A stretch of 64,000 bases of DNA from Prosthecobacter debontii (GCA_945862245.1 CAMAXN010000002.1:58469-122468); one strand, 5' to 3'; counted from the stretch's first letter, positions 10,338 through 19,070 are shown. Notes: generated by a model not told the origin, from the sequence alone. Translations and numbers: made by a program.

Positions 10338-11464
10338 TCGTTTTGAGGATTGTCGCCTTCGGTAAAGCGGTCTGTTTCTTCTTTGTTATGTGTATGTTTA
10401 TCAGGGGATTCGAGGGATTGCAAACGGGAGCGCATAATTTCAGCACGAATTGTATCGCGATGATCGGGAGAGAGTTTTATCCCGGCATGGAGCTGTAGGT
10501 GAGCTTGCTGAATATCCATCAAGAGGGTGTCGCAGAGTGTTACCGTCTCTGCAGAAAAAAAGCCGAGATTTCCGCCGAGGCGTAGCAGCGAAAGGTGGTT
10601 AAGCGCCTCCTTTGAATCGATTAAGTGAGCGTATCGCAGCACCCCGTAAGCCCGTCCGATCTTGTCAGCGACCATCTGAGGATCGTCTTCCATGAGTTTA
10701 TCGCGGGCATTCAGCTCGTGGCCGGCAACCTGTGCAATGACACGCTCTAGGCGCGCGATAATCGTTTCCTCGCTCTCACCGAGTGTGGATTGGTTTGACA
10801 TCTGGTAAAGGTTTCCGAGGGATTCCGTGCCCTCACCGTAAAGCCCGCGCACCGCCAAGCCGATTTTGGCTACCGCTTGCAGCACTGGACCAATCTGGTC
10901 GCTGAGGACGAGGCCGGGAAGGTGCAACATCGCCGAGGCGCGGAGGCCGGTGCCAAGGTTCGTCGGGCAGGTCGTCAAATAACCGAGTGTAGGGTCGAAG
11001 GCATAATCGAGCTTTGCCTCCAATTCGCTATCGAGGGACGAGAGCGATTCGAAAGCCTCGGACAACCGCAGGCCTGAGCGGATGGCCTGCATGCGGAGGT
11101 GATCCTCCTCGTTGATCATAATGGAGAAGCTCTGCCGCCTTTCGATCACCGCCGCAGAGCCTTCGCTGCGCGCCGCGTGCTCGCGGGAGATGAGGTGGCG
11201 CTCCACAAGCACCTGTTTTTGTACGGGGGTGAGATCGCCCAGCTCGCGAGAAAAAGCGTCTTTCATCGCGGAAAGCTCCTCCACGGCGGGCCGCAGCACC
11301 GCCAAGGTCTCGGCACGCTCCTCGCGCTTCGCCCAGCCTGGAAAGGAGTGGCCACGCAAATTTCTCGCAAAACGGATACGCGAGGTTAGAACCGCGCCAT
11401 GTTCCGTCTGCCCTCCAGTCATCCAGTCTGCTGGGTGCCGGATCAATGTCGAAAAACGCATCAT
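10334..11464 (-). CDS. mcsB: Protein-arginine kinase McsB
   Basis: The protein has 376 residues and belongs to the ATP:guanido phosphotransferase fold. McsB phosphorylates arginines on misfolded proteins and marks them for ClpC-ClpP. Diagnostic segments are all present: [15 protein letters not shown], the catalytic loop [33 protein letters not shown], and [19 protein letters not shown]. Near the C-terminus the RDxxRA motif (R336-D-T-I-R-A341) matches the allosteric phosphoarginine pocket known for Bacillus McsB. The gene overlaps mcsA by 3 bp and clpC by 4 bp, which implies translational coupling. A hydrophilic tail of about 30 residues after the motif is unlike the short Bacillus end. Confidence 0.93.
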   Translation of the reverse strand: MMRFSTLIRHPADWMTGGQTEHGAVLTSRIRFARNLRGHSFPGWAKREERAETLAVLRPAVEELSAMKDAFSRELGDLTPVQKQVLVERHLISREHAARSEGSAAVIERRQSFSIMINEEDHLRMQAIRSGLRLSEAFESLSSLDSELEAKLDYAFDPTLGYLTTCPTNLGTGLRASAMLHLPGLVLSDQIGPVLQAVAKIGLAVRGLYGEGTESLGNLYQMSNQSTLGESEETIIARLERVIAQVAGHELNARDKLMEDDPQMVADKIGRAYGVLRYAHLIDSKEALNHLSLLRLGGNLGFFSAETVTLCDTLLMDIQQAHLQLHAGIKLSPDHRDTIRAEIMRSRLQSLESPDKHTHNKEETDRFTEGDNPQNE

Positions 11465-11970
11465 CAGCTCACTTCGTCAAGGGTTTGAATTTCATCGCGC
11501 AGGCCTGCTGCGATCTCGTAGCTCTCAGAGGCGATGGCCTGCTCCAGCTTCTTGCGCAATTCCTCCAACCGCTGATGGCGGGTGTGACTTTCCATCAGCC
11601 CTTCGGGCACCTTACCAATGTGGCTCAAGCCCTTGTGCATGCCGCGCAGCATGGGGGCGAGTTCCTCGGAAAAGACCGTGTAACAGTTCCCGCAGCCGAA
11701 CCTCCGCACCTTGCGCAAGTCGTCGATGGTGAAGCCGCATTCGGGGCAAACTTTTGCGCCGCCCACCGATCTTTCCTTACCTCGGAATGTCGTGCCGGTC
11801 GTGGCTTTCTCGAATTTTCCGAGGAGCATATCCGCCAGTGAGAAGCCGGTTGGATCGGTGACGCCACGCTCTTTGGCACAGCGCTCACATAGGCAGACTT
11901 TTTTCATCTGGCCTTCCGCAAGCTGTGTCAGGAACACGGTTGCCTTGCTTTCGCAGTAGTCGCAATTCAT
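11464..11970 (-). CDS. mcsA: McsA-type zinc protein, activator of McsB
   Basis: The protein has 168 residues. McsA is the zinc-binding activator of the McsB kinase. Four Cys pairs are visible: C3-C6, C28-C31, C75-C78 and C93-C96, as expected for two zinc sites. A UVR motif lies at the C-terminus (LEELRKKLEQAIASESYEIAAGLRDEI), matching the UVR segment in ClpC. The gene starts 21 bp after the ilvE stop. In Firmicutes ctsR precedes mcsA; here no ctsR-like gene is present. Confidence 0.92.
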   Translation of the reverse strand: MNCDYCESKATVFLTQLAEGQMKKVCLCERCAKERGVTDPTGFSLADMLLGKFEKATTGTTFRGKERSVGGAKVCPECGFTIDDLRKVRRFGCGNCYTVFSEELAPMLRGMHKGLSHIGKVPEGLMESHTRHQRLEELRKKLEQAIASESYEIAAGLRDEIQTLDEVS

Positions 11971-11991
11971 CTCAGTAGAAAATCTAGCCGT

Positions 11992-12861
11992 TCATGCGAA
12001 CGGAGTTCCAGTATTCATCGCGAGTTCGTGAAATTCCGCGAGGAAACGCTTGGTCAGTTCGCCTGGTTTTCCGTCGCCGATCACCCGCCTGTCCAGTGAA
12101 ATAACCGGAATCACTTCCGCCGCCGTACCTGTTAGGAAACACTCGTCCGCGATGAAAATGTCATACCGAGTCAACGAGCGCTCGACGACGCGGATGCCGA
12201 GTTTCTCAGCGATCTCGAAGATCACCGCGCGGGTGATACCATCGAGCGCGCCGTCTGAAATCAGCGGGGTGAGCAACTCACCCTTCTTGATCAGGAAAAG
12301 GTTGTCGCCCGTGCATTCCGCCACGTAGCCCTGTTCGTTGAGCATCACGGCCTCAAGGGCGCCGCCTTGTATCGCCTCGACCTTGGCCATGATGTTATTG
12401 AGATAATTAAGACTCTTCACCTGTGGCATCAGCGCGGCGGGCGCGGGACGGCGCGTCGCACAGGTAATGATCGCGAGGCCATTCTGGTAATGCTCTTCGG
12501 GATACAGCTTGATTGTAGAGGCGATAATGAACATAGAGGGCTTTGGGCAAAGGTAAGGATTCAGGCCCAACTCCCCCGCCCCGCGCGTCACCACCAACCG
12601 GATGTATCCATCGCTAAGTCCGTTAGCCGCCACCGTCTCGCAGGTGAACTTGCAAATCTCCTCCTGAGTCCACGGCATGTTCAGCAAAATCGCCTTAGCG
12701 GAATCGAACAGCCGGTGGATATGCTCCTTCAAGCGGAACACCCTCCCGTTGTAGAAACGTATCCCCTCGAAGATCCCATCCCCATACAATAACCCGTGAT
12801 CGAAAACAGAAATTTTCGCTTCATTCTCATCTACTAGCTTACCGTCCAACCAGATTTTCAT
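11992..12861 (-). CDS. ilvE: Branched-chain amino acid aminotransferase
   Basis: The protein has 289 residues, typical for class IV PLP aminotransferases. It transfers the amino group between glutamate and the keto acids of Leu, Ile and Val. Key segments are VFDHGLLYGDGIFEGIRFYNG near the N-terminus, RLVVTRGAGELGLNP, the PLP-lysine segment QVKSLNYLNNIMAKVEA, EAVMLNEQGYVAECTGDNLF, and EVIPVISLDRRVIGDGKPG. D-amino acid transaminase or aminodeoxychorismate lyase share the fold, but the motif set and length best fit IlvE. It is only 21 bp upstream of mcsA, so readthrough into the protease block is likely. Confidence 0.88.
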   Translation of the reverse strand: MKIWLDGKLVDENEAKISVFDHGLLYGDGIFEGIRFYNGRVFRLKEHIHRLFDSAKAILLNMPWTQEEICKFTCETVAANGLSDGYIRLVVTRGAGELGLNPYLCPKPSMFIIASTIKLYPEEHYQNGLAIITCATRRPAPAALMPQVKSLNYLNNIMAKVEAIQGGALEAVMLNEQGYVAECTGDNLFLIKKGELLTPLISDGALDGITRAVIFEIAEKLGIRVVERSLTRYDIFIADECFLTGTAAEVIPVISLDRRVIGDGKPGELTKRFLAEFHELAMNTGTPFA

Positions 12862-13138
12862 ATGCTTTCGCCCCGAATCCTAAGCGAGCAGGTCACTGTG
12901 GCAAGCGGCGGATTAGAAAAAAAAGAATTGCTACTGTAGCCACTTAAGCCAGCGGCTTATGATTCCACCCCGATAATCTTCGCTCTAGTCTTAGGATCGA
13001 ACTACGGGCATGTGAAATTATCTCCCCGTGACGGCAAGCGAGTGGATCAACGCTCGTCACTCCGACGTCCTGACCTTTCTCATCGTACCAGGTGTCGTAT
13101 TTATCACCCATCGAAGGAGGTCGGGAAAAAGGCCGCGG
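12862..13138. other. Intergenic region upstream of ilvE
   Basis: No convincing gene is present. The minus strand carries an open stretch of 56 codons directly after the stop of the short signal-peptide frame at 13139, ending at 12956-12961. It includes the protein-like piece GDKYDTWYDEKGQDVGVTSVD. This could be the remains of a small secreted protein interrupted by one stop codon. Confidence 0.4.
12917..12940 (-). terminator. Weak candidate terminator upstream of ilvE
   Basis: On the minus strand a short stem (arms 12936-12940 and 12930-12934) precedes a run of eight T within 12917-12924. A second 6-bp hairpin (arms 12945-12950 and 12954-12959) lies just before it. The U-tract is separated from the stem by 5 nt, so efficiency is uncertain. 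It would end transcription coming from the nuo operon and its degraded downstream genes. Confidence 0.35.
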
Positions 13139-13234
13139 TTAAGCTGCTAGGGCGGAGCTCTCCCCAGCCGTGGCAATGGAGGCCGCCGTCATGAGGAAAA
13201 AGGCAAGGACGGGATATCGGAGGAAAGGTGACAT
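13139..13234 (-). CDS. Possible 31-residue signal-peptide frame, perhaps a decayed secreted protein
   Basis: From the ATG at 13234 the frame encodes a near-ideal Sec signal peptide: a short N-terminus with Arg, a hydrophobic core (YPVLAFFLMTAASIA) and an AxA site, then only eight more residues before TAA. The frame continues open for 56 codons after the stop. Either this is a small exported peptide or the start of a gene broken by a nonsense mutation. The degraded genes next to it favour the second reading. Confidence 0.3.
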   Translation of the reverse strand: MSPFLRYPVLAFFLMTAASIATAGESSALAA

Positions 13235-13295
13235 AGTTTCCAGGGGCGGGCTGATCTTGAGTGGAAATAGGGAGTCGAGCTTTTGGAGGGTATAA

Positions 13296-13909
13296 TCATC
13301 GGTTACCCGAAGCATCCGCACTTTGCATTCGCACCGTGAGGGCCTCGTATCCGATTTGGCGTTGGTAGGTCTCGCGGCTCTCGATATTCGGTTTGGCGGA
13401 AACTATCTCAATCCGTCCAAGGTTGAGACCTTTCCTTTCGATGGATCATGAAAGACATGCACTCCTTAAGAGATCCAGATATCCGCCTCCTCCTGCCTGA
13501 CATTGAGCAGGTGGGCGAGAGCGCGCGATTGCAACGGCACTGCGAAATCGCCGACTATCTCCGTTTCACTGTGGACGAGGGTTTCCGCCACCATCCCACC
13601 GATCAATTCGTCAACCGCTGCAATGAATTCATGATCACGCGGCCTTTTGAAAAACGGCTCGACGATCTTCCGGTAATACATGTGCTCGGGTGGATCCGTT
13701 TCGATGGGAAGCTGGCGGACTTCCCGGAAATCCTCTTCGGATGGGATGGGCACGCGAAACGGTGCGTCGGAGCTATAGGTTTTCCAATCCTTCGAGGCCT
13801 CTCGGACATCGGCATGACGCAGAATCATCGGGATGCGCTCGCCTTGGAATGAACATACCATCACGCCGTCTTTTTCCCTTGCCTCGCGGAACGGATATTC
13901 CATGGCCAT
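13296..13909 (-). pseudogene. Degraded cytochrome P450 gene
   Basis: The first 147 codons (13466-13909) encode the N-terminal part of a bacterial cytochrome P450, with typical segments such as LRHADVREASKDWKTYSSD, LPIETDPPEHMYYRKIVEPFF and SRALAHLLNVRQEEADIWIS. A TAA at 13466-13468 interrupts it, and the same frame then continues with GVHVFHDPSKG, which fits the family, before a second stop at 13403-13405. A short frame ending at 13296 contains RIEIVSAKPN and GYEALTVRM, which may be the C-terminal end. The I-helix, the ExxR motif and the heme-Cys loop are missing, so a large internal part is deleted. The start codon lies 4 bp after the nuoK stop. Confidence 0.75.
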
Positions 13910-13913
13910 CCAC

Positions 13914-14234
13914 TTAACCTTTCAGTGAAACTAGCTCATCAGTGTGGATGGTCTGGCGGGAGCGGTAGAGCGCAACGATGATCGCAAGCCCCACAGCGAC
14001 CTCGGCGGCCGCGACGGTGATCACGAAGAAGACGAGCATCTGTCCGCTCGGGTCGGGTAGACCATTCTCGGCGACGTTGAAACGGGAGAATGCCACCAGC
14101 GTTAGATTCGCAGCGGAAAGCATCAGCTCCAGGCACATGAATACGATGATTATGTTGCGGCGCAAAACGACGCCCGCCAAACCTAAGGCAAACATGACAC
14201 CGGAGACTAGGAGATAATCGTTTAGCGAAGCCAT
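13914..14234 (-). CDS. nuoK: NADH-quinone oxidoreductase subunit K
   Basis: The protein has 106 residues with three membrane helices. NuoK is part of the proton-pumping membrane arm of complex I. The conserved buried Glu of the second helix is in [13 protein letters not shown], and a second Glu is in [18 protein letters not shown], as expected. The gene follows nuoJ by 38 bp. Normally nuoL, nuoM and nuoN come next, but here a degraded P450 gene follows. Confidence 0.95.
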   Translation of the reverse strand: MASLNDYLLVSGVMFALGLAGVVLRRNIIIVFMCLELMLSAANLTLVAFSRFNVAENGLPDPSGQMLVFFVITVAAAEVAVGLAIIVALYRSRQTIHTDELVSLKG

Positions 14235-14272
14235 AAGCTTTGAAATTTAAATCTTTAACCCTGAGGAACAGG

Positions 14273-14860
14273 TCAGTTGTTGGCGGCGGATTTCCGGGAG
14301 AGCGTGACCACGCCAACCGTGGAGACCAAGAGTAGCACTCCAAGTATCTGGAGTGGCAAGTTGTATTGCGTAAAAAGGGTGAGGCCAATTATGTGGACGT
14401 CGGGAAGTTGGCCGGACTCTAGGGATTCGGAGATTTTCGTAGGGACTTTCATCTCGCCCTTTTTGTAACCCTCGGCGGCGGCGGTGAGCACGGCCTTATT
14501 GAGGGGAGGCGCGATTTGGTTCGGGAGCTTATGCGAAAGCACGCCGACGAGTTGTATAAAGAACACGGCCACCAGCACCAGACCCGCCGCGAGCGGCGCC
14601 AGACTGTTTGCGCGGCGTTTTTCATCCTTGAGATCGAGCAGCATGATGATGAACAGGAACAGCACCATGATCGCTCCGGAATAGACGAGGATCTGGATCA
14701 CGCCGACGAAGAAAGCCGAAAGCCCGATGAACAGCGCAGCAAGGCCTACGAATGATGTCACCATCGCCAGAGCACTGGAAACCGGGTTGCGGAAGGCGAT
14801 GACTGCCACCGAGCCGATGAGCATGATGGTAGAGAAGAGCCAGAAGAGGTAAGAGGGCAT
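14273..14860 (-). CDS. nuoJ: NADH-quinone oxidoreductase subunit J
   Basis: I chose the ATG at 14860 (195 residues, MPSYLFWLFS); an upstream in-frame start at 14905 would overlap the four-helix-bundle remnant. The protein has five membrane helices and the conserved FVGVIQILVYSGAIMVLFLFIIMLLDL segment around the pi-bulge helix that takes part in coupling of complex I. The loop between helices 4 and 5 is long and charged. It follows the other nuo genes on the same strand. Confidence 0.93.
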   Translation of the reverse strand: MPSYLFWLFSTIMLIGSVAVIAFRNPVSSALAMVTSFVGLAALFIGLSAFFVGVIQILVYSGAIMVLFLFIIMLLDLKDEKRRANSLAPLAAGLVLVAVFFIQLVGVLSHKLPNQIAPPLNKAVLTAAAEGYKKGEMKVPTKISESLESGQLPDVHIIGLTLFTQYNLPLQILGVLLLVSTVGVVTLSRKSAANN

Positions 14861-14891
14861 TGGATATTGGAAATTAGGGATTGGGGGGCGT

Positions 14892-15306
14892 TTACGTCGG
14901 CTCAATGGCTTGCCCTTTGGCTTTTGCCATGCGCTTGAGCCATGACATGTAGCCGTTCAGGATGCGGAGTGTTTTGTTGAAATGTTCGCGTCCGGCATGA
15001 TAAAGAATAAAGATCGTCCTGAATAAGGGAATCATCATGGCATGTGATCAGTTGATCGAGAACCTCGTTGAGTGATCCTCTTGCCAGAGAGCAAAATCGC
15101 GAGTTATCCAAAAAGTGGAAACGACCATGCCCTTCGGCGATGTTGTGGGTGACCGAGCGTGACGAGCGCTTGATCTGATCACACATGTCGAACTCCCTCA
15201 ATTTGATCAGCACGGGGACGATCTTTCTGAATACGAAGATGCGGAGTTCGCGACCTGCCTTCCAAGCCTCGAGTTCCTCAAACGTCCGCGTAGTATCGTC
15301 TTCCAT
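14892..15306 (-). pseudogene. Four-helix-bundle protein (23S rRNA intervening-sequence family), frameshifted
   Basis: From the ATG at 15306 the frame encodes FEELEAWKAGRELRIFVF, IKRSSRSVTHNIAEGHGR and RGSLNEVLDQLITCHDD, which are hallmarks of the small four-helix-bundle family first known from 23S rRNA intervening sequences. After about residue 99 the frame loses similarity, while another frame carries the expected ending (AGREHFNKTLRILNGYMSW, then LKRMAKAKGQ) down to a stop at 14892-14894. One extra T in the TTCTTTAT stretch near 15006-15010 explains the shift. The function of the free-standing family is unknown. It is inserted between nuoI and nuoJ in the same direction. Confidence 0.8.
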
Positions 15307-15341
15307 ACCCAATTATCTCAATTTCAGATTTCCCATGTCCC

Positions 15342-15908
15342 TTATTTAAGCTCATTCCATTTATTAACCAAGCCGACGCGGACGCCACCAATTTCGTAGA
15401 GCTTTTTCTTGTTGTGAACCATGTCCTTGCGGGTGGTGCCAGTGATGAGGTAGTCCTTGCGGAGGTAGATTGCCTGCTCGGGGCAGACTTCCTCGCACAT
15501 GCCGCAGTAGATGCAGCGGATCATGTCGATGTCGAACTCCAGCGGGCGTTTTTCAACCTTTGCCCACTTTTCATTGGAGGGGATTTCCGTAGGGATGATC
15601 TTGATCGCCTTGGGCGGGCAGATGAACTCACAGAGCTGGCAAGAAACGCAGCGCTCGCGGCCTTGCTCATCGGTGACAAGTGTCGGCGCACCGCGGTAAT
15701 ATTCCGGCATGTGCTCGTCCCAGCGCTGCTCGGGGAACTGCATGGTCACTCCCATCCCGGAGGAAGCAAGGCCTTCCGCGCCGTAGGATTTCCCGCGCAA
15801 CGATTTCACCGCGTGCTTCATGGTGAGGAAGAAGCCCTTAATGAGCGCGCCGAAGTAGATCTTCTCTCCGGCGTCGAGTTTCGGGCGTGTGAGTTTGATG
15901 GTCGGCAT
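15342..15908 (-). CDS. nuoI: NADH-quinone oxidoreductase subunit I
   Basis: The ATG at 15908 gives 188 residues. NuoI is the peripheral ferredoxin-like subunit that carries two [4Fe-4S] clusters (N6a and N6b) leading electrons towards quinone. The two cluster motifs are CVSCQLCEFICP and CIYCGMCEEVCP, each with a distal Cys-Pro. The N-terminal amphipathic part (KIYFGALIKGFFLTMKHAVK) fits the membrane-contacting helix. It lies 37 bp after nuoH. Confidence 0.95.
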   Translation of the reverse strand: MPTIKLTRPKLDAGEKIYFGALIKGFFLTMKHAVKSLRGKSYGAEGLASSGMGVTMQFPEQRWDEHMPEYYRGAPTLVTDEQGRERCVSCQLCEFICPPKAIKIIPTEIPSNEKWAKVEKRPLEFDIDMIRCIYCGMCEEVCPEQAIYLRKDYLITGTTRKDMVHNKKKLYEIGGVRVGLVNKWNELK

Positions 15909-15945
15909 AGGAAGAGCTGGAAAGTAGTGTTTGAGCGGTGTTAGA

Positions 15946-17202
15946 TTAAACGCGAAGGATTTTGGCAGGCGGTTCGGAGATTTTCGCAACCCAGATGACG
16001 GCGGCGGTTACGATAGTGAGTAGGATCAGGCCGATGATGAGAATGGCAGTAGTCATGGTGGGAGCCGCAATGATCAGAGCTGCGAGGAAGACATTGATGA
16101 GGGCAGCCTCGAAGAAGATGACCCATCCAAGTTTCATGAGCTGGTCGTAGCGGAAGCGCGGGACCGTCCAGCGTACGAGGATGAAGAAAAGAATGAAGGC
16201 GAGCAGCTTGGTGAGGAAGATGCCCATGTGGATGAAGCCGCCGATCTGAAAATCGCCGATGGAGAAGTTCGCAATCGCCGCATCCAGTCCGAAGCCCACC
16301 GACCAGCCGCCGAGAAACAGGGTGATGATGAGCGCGGAGCCGATGACCATCGCGGCGTATTCTCCCATGAAGAACATCGCAAATTTCATCGAAGAATACT
16401 CGGTGTGGTATCCTCCGACGAGCTCTGTTTCGCACTCGGGAAGGTCGAAGGGCATGCGGTTCGTTTCCGCAAAAATCGAGATGGTAAAGATGAGGAAAGC
16501 GATAAATGCGGGGATCAAGAACAAAGCGGTCTGTAGATCGGGCAGCGAGAGTTTCCCATCCGTCCAAAAGGGCAGGAGCAGCCAGCCATTATCCGCCTGT
16601 TCTTGAACAATGCGGTTCAAGTTTAGCTCACCGAAATAAAGCAGCACCGGAATGATCGAAAGGCCGAGGCAGATTTCGTAGGAAATCATCTGCGCGGTGG
16701 AACGGACGCCGCCGATGAATGGAAATTTCGAGTTTGAAGACCAGCCAGCAAGAGTGATGCCGTAAACCGTCAGCGAAGAAATCGCGAACACGAACAATGG
16801 ACCGACATCAATGTCCGCGATGACAAGTTTCTCAGTGCGACCGAATAGCGTGACATCTGGGCCGAAGGGAACCACGCAGACCGTGATGAGAGCGGGGACA
16901 AGAGTGAGCGCCGGAGCAAGCCAATAGAAAGCCTTGCGGACATGATCGGGCGTGAAGTCCTCTTTTAAGAACAGCTTCAGGCCGTCGGCGATGGGTTGTA
17001 TGAGTCCGAAGAAATGGAAATCCTTTTTGAAGCCGAAGAGAGTGAGCGGGATACCGACCCGGTTCGGCCCCACGCGATCCTGGATGATCGCAGAGAAACG
17101 GCGCTCGAAATACACCGAAAGCGGCACCAACGGTAGCACCACTAGGAAAGTGAAGAACACGATCTTGGTAACGATGATCGCGAGGGTGATGAGGAGATCC
17201 AT
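15946..17202 (-). CDS. nuoH: NADH-quinone oxidoreductase subunit H
   Basis: The protein has 418 residues with eight or more membrane helices. NuoH forms much of the quinone chamber of complex I. Conserved segments are FERRFSAIIQDRVGPNRVG, QPIADGLKLFLKEDFTP, the Glu-rich loop ETNRMPFDLPECETELVGGYHTEYSSMKF, and the C-terminal PRFRYDQLMKLGWVIFFE. It lies 30 bp after nuoG. Confidence 0.95.
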   Translation of the reverse strand: MDLLITLAIIVTKIVFFTFLVVLPLVPLSVYFERRFSAIIQDRVGPNRVGIPLTLFGFKKDFHFFGLIQPIADGLKLFLKEDFTPDHVRKAFYWLAPALTLVPALITVCVVPFGPDVTLFGRTEKLVIADIDVGPLFVFAISSLTVYGITLAGWSSNSKFPFIGGVRSTAQMISYEICLGLSIIPVLLYFGELNLNRIVQEQADNGWLLLPFWTDGKLSLPDLQTALFLIPAFIAFLIFTISIFAETNRMPFDLPECETELVGGYHTEYSSMKFAMFFMGEYAAMVIGSALIITLFLGGWSVGFGLDAAIANFSIGDFQIGGFIHMGIFLTKLLAFILFFILVRWTVPRFRYDQLMKLGWVIFFEAALINVFLAALIIAAPTMTTAILIIGLILLTIVTAAVIWVAKISEPPAKILRV

Positions 17203-17232
17203 GGAGATGATTAAGTGAAAGATACAGGGTGA

Positions 17233-18972
17233 TCAGCCATTAATGATGCCCGCCGCTTTCCGGACACCTTCGTTTTCGAGAAGTGGAATCTTGTAACCGG
17301 TCTCGTTGATGACGGTTCCTTGGTGGCCAATCTTGGAAAGCGTGAGGCCATTGAATGCGGGAATGGTGGCGGCAATTTCCTTGAAAACATCCTCGATGAG
17401 GTTCTGCGATCCGCCTGCAAGATCGCGTAGGATTTCCCAATCGTCGCGGGCTTGCGCGGGCGGCTCGATGGCGCGATTGAGACGCTGTAAGCGACCAGAA
17501 AGATTAACCATCGATCCGCGTTTCTCTGCGAAGGCCGCGCCAGGAATGACGACATGGCTTGCATTCGCAGTCGGACCTGCGAGGAGCTGGATCGAGGCGA
17601 TGAATTCGGGTTTCGCTAGATCATCGGTGGTGAAACCGGCTTCGGCAGTGAGGTCTTCGCCGAGGACGAGGAGTGCTTTCACCGAACCGGCACGGACGCC
17701 TTCGCGGATCGAGGCGAGCGGTGCGGATGGGCTTTCGGAATCCCATACGAGCTTCGCGCCGGTGGTGTTGGAATTGCGGTCGGCGGCGATAAGTAGTCCA
17801 TCGTTTTCACCCTCGCGCGGGACGGTGGCGAAGGCTGCTGTGCCGATTTTTCTGGCGAGGGCGCGGACGAGGAACAGCTCCTCGTTGGTCATGCGCGCGG
17901 AGGCGATAATAGCGATCTCGGACGGCGCGAATTTTGAGAGGGTAGCCGTGGTTTTCGTGAGCGATTCCGGCCATGTCGCGGCGCGGTGAGTGCCGTTTTC
18001 ACGGATCATCGGCTCGGTGAGGCGGGCTTCGCTATCGATGTAGTGGAAATTTAGGCGGTGCGAATCCGGCATCCAGTTCGAGTTTACCTCGTTGTTCTGC
18101 CGGGGTGTGATGCGGTGGATGGTATTACCGCGGGTGTGGATCGTGATGTTCGTGCCGGTGCCGCAGTTCACATCGATGGACGGTGTTTCCTTAAGGAACC
18201 AAACTCGCATCTGGAAGCGGAAATCGTTTGAAGTCAGCGCGCCGACAGGGCAGATGTCGGCGGTGTTCAGGGAGTAATTGTTATCGAGTAGCTTTCCAGG
18301 ATGGACGGTGAGAGTAGTGTGGGTACCGCGCTGAGTGAAACCAAGGACCGGGTCACCCGCAACCTCGTCCATAAAACGGATGCAGCGCGAACACATGATA
18401 CAGCGCTCATCGTCGAGCCGGATGCGCGGGCCGATATCGACGTTCTTCGGCTTTTTTACCTTCATGTCCACAAAGCGGGAGACTCCGCGGCCGAAGCCGA
18501 CGGATTGCTCCTGAAGGCGGCACTCGCCGGCTTGGTCGCAGATCGGGCAGTCAAGCGGGTGGTTGATAAGGAGAAATTCCATCACGCCCTCGCGGCATTT
18601 CTCGACAAGCTCGCCGGTGGTGCGTATGCCCATGTTTTCGGCGACGGTGTTCGCACAGGATATGGCGGGGCGCGGCATCCAGCCGATGGGCTCGTAGCCA
18701 TTTTCATCGCGGATCGTCTCCTGACCGGGAGCAGGCCGCGGCGGCATGCCCATCTGCACCATGCACATCCGGCAGTTTCCGGGGACGGAGAGCTTCGGAT
18801 GGTAACAATAGTAGGGCACATCCTTTTTCACCGAGCGGCAGGCCTCGATCATCCGGGTGCCTTTGGGAAATTGGTGCCAAACTCCGTCAATCTGAACATT
18901 CACCATACCTTTTTCAGCGGCGAGATCTTTGGGAAGTTTCGCTTCGGCGGTGGCCGTTGGGGAGTCGCTCAT
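17233..18972 (-). CDS. nuoG: NADH-quinone oxidoreductase subunit G
   Basis: The ATG at 18972 gives 579 residues; an ATG eight codons upstream (18996) is an alternative. NuoG is the large iron-sulfur subunit of the peripheral arm. The N-terminal [2Fe-2S] domain has CYHPKLSVPGNCRMCMVQ, followed by a His/Cys cluster region (HPLDCPICDQAGECRLQ), and two [4Fe-4S] sites (ERCIMCSRCIRF and TADICPVGALTS). A molybdopterin-like fold follows without cofactor residues. It is shorter than the E. coli form of about 900 residues. It is the first nuo gene of this group; nuoA to nuoF are not upstream. Confidence 0.93.
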   Translation of the reverse strand: MSDSPTATAEAKLPKDLAAEKGMVNVQIDGVWHQFPKGTRMIEACRSVKKDVPYYCYHPKLSVPGNCRMCMVQMGMPPRPAPGQETIRDENGYEPIGWMPRPAISCANTVAENMGIRTTGELVEKCREGVMEFLLINHPLDCPICDQAGECRLQEQSVGFGRGVSRFVDMKVKKPKNVDIGPRIRLDDERCIMCSRCIRFMDEVAGDPVLGFTQRGTHTTLTVHPGKLLDNNYSLNTADICPVGALTSNDFRFQMRVWFLKETPSIDVNCGTGTNITIHTRGNTIHRITPRQNNEVNSNWMPDSHRLNFHYIDSEARLTEPMIRENGTHRAATWPESLTKTTATLSKFAPSEIAIIASARMTNEELFLVRALARKIGTAAFATVPREGENDGLLIAADRNSNTTGAKLVWDSESPSAPLASIREGVRAGSVKALLVLGEDLTAEAGFTTDDLAKPEFIASIQLLAGPTANASHVVIPGAAFAEKRGSMVNLSGRLQRLNRAIEPPAQARDDWEILRDLAGGSQNLIEDVFKEIAATIPAFNGLTLSKIGHQGTVINETGYKIPLLENEGVRKAAGIING

Positions 18973-19052
18973 GTCTGGCAAAAAAACATTGTTCACAGTT
19001 CAGAGGAACCGTGGGTAATATGTGCATGTTATTATGGAGTCGCAAGCGTGCT

Positions 19053-19070
19053 TTGTGAAATTTTTCACAA
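19053..19070. promoter_or_regulatory. Perfect palindrome in the nuoG-tlyA divergent spacer
   Basis: The arms 19053-19060 and 19063-19070 (TTGTGAAA and TTTCACAA) are perfectly inverted around 2 nt. The spacer 18997-19129 must hold promoters for the nuo operon and for tlyA. The palindrome has the shape of a dimeric regulator site, but it could also be a small hairpin. Confidence 0.4.
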
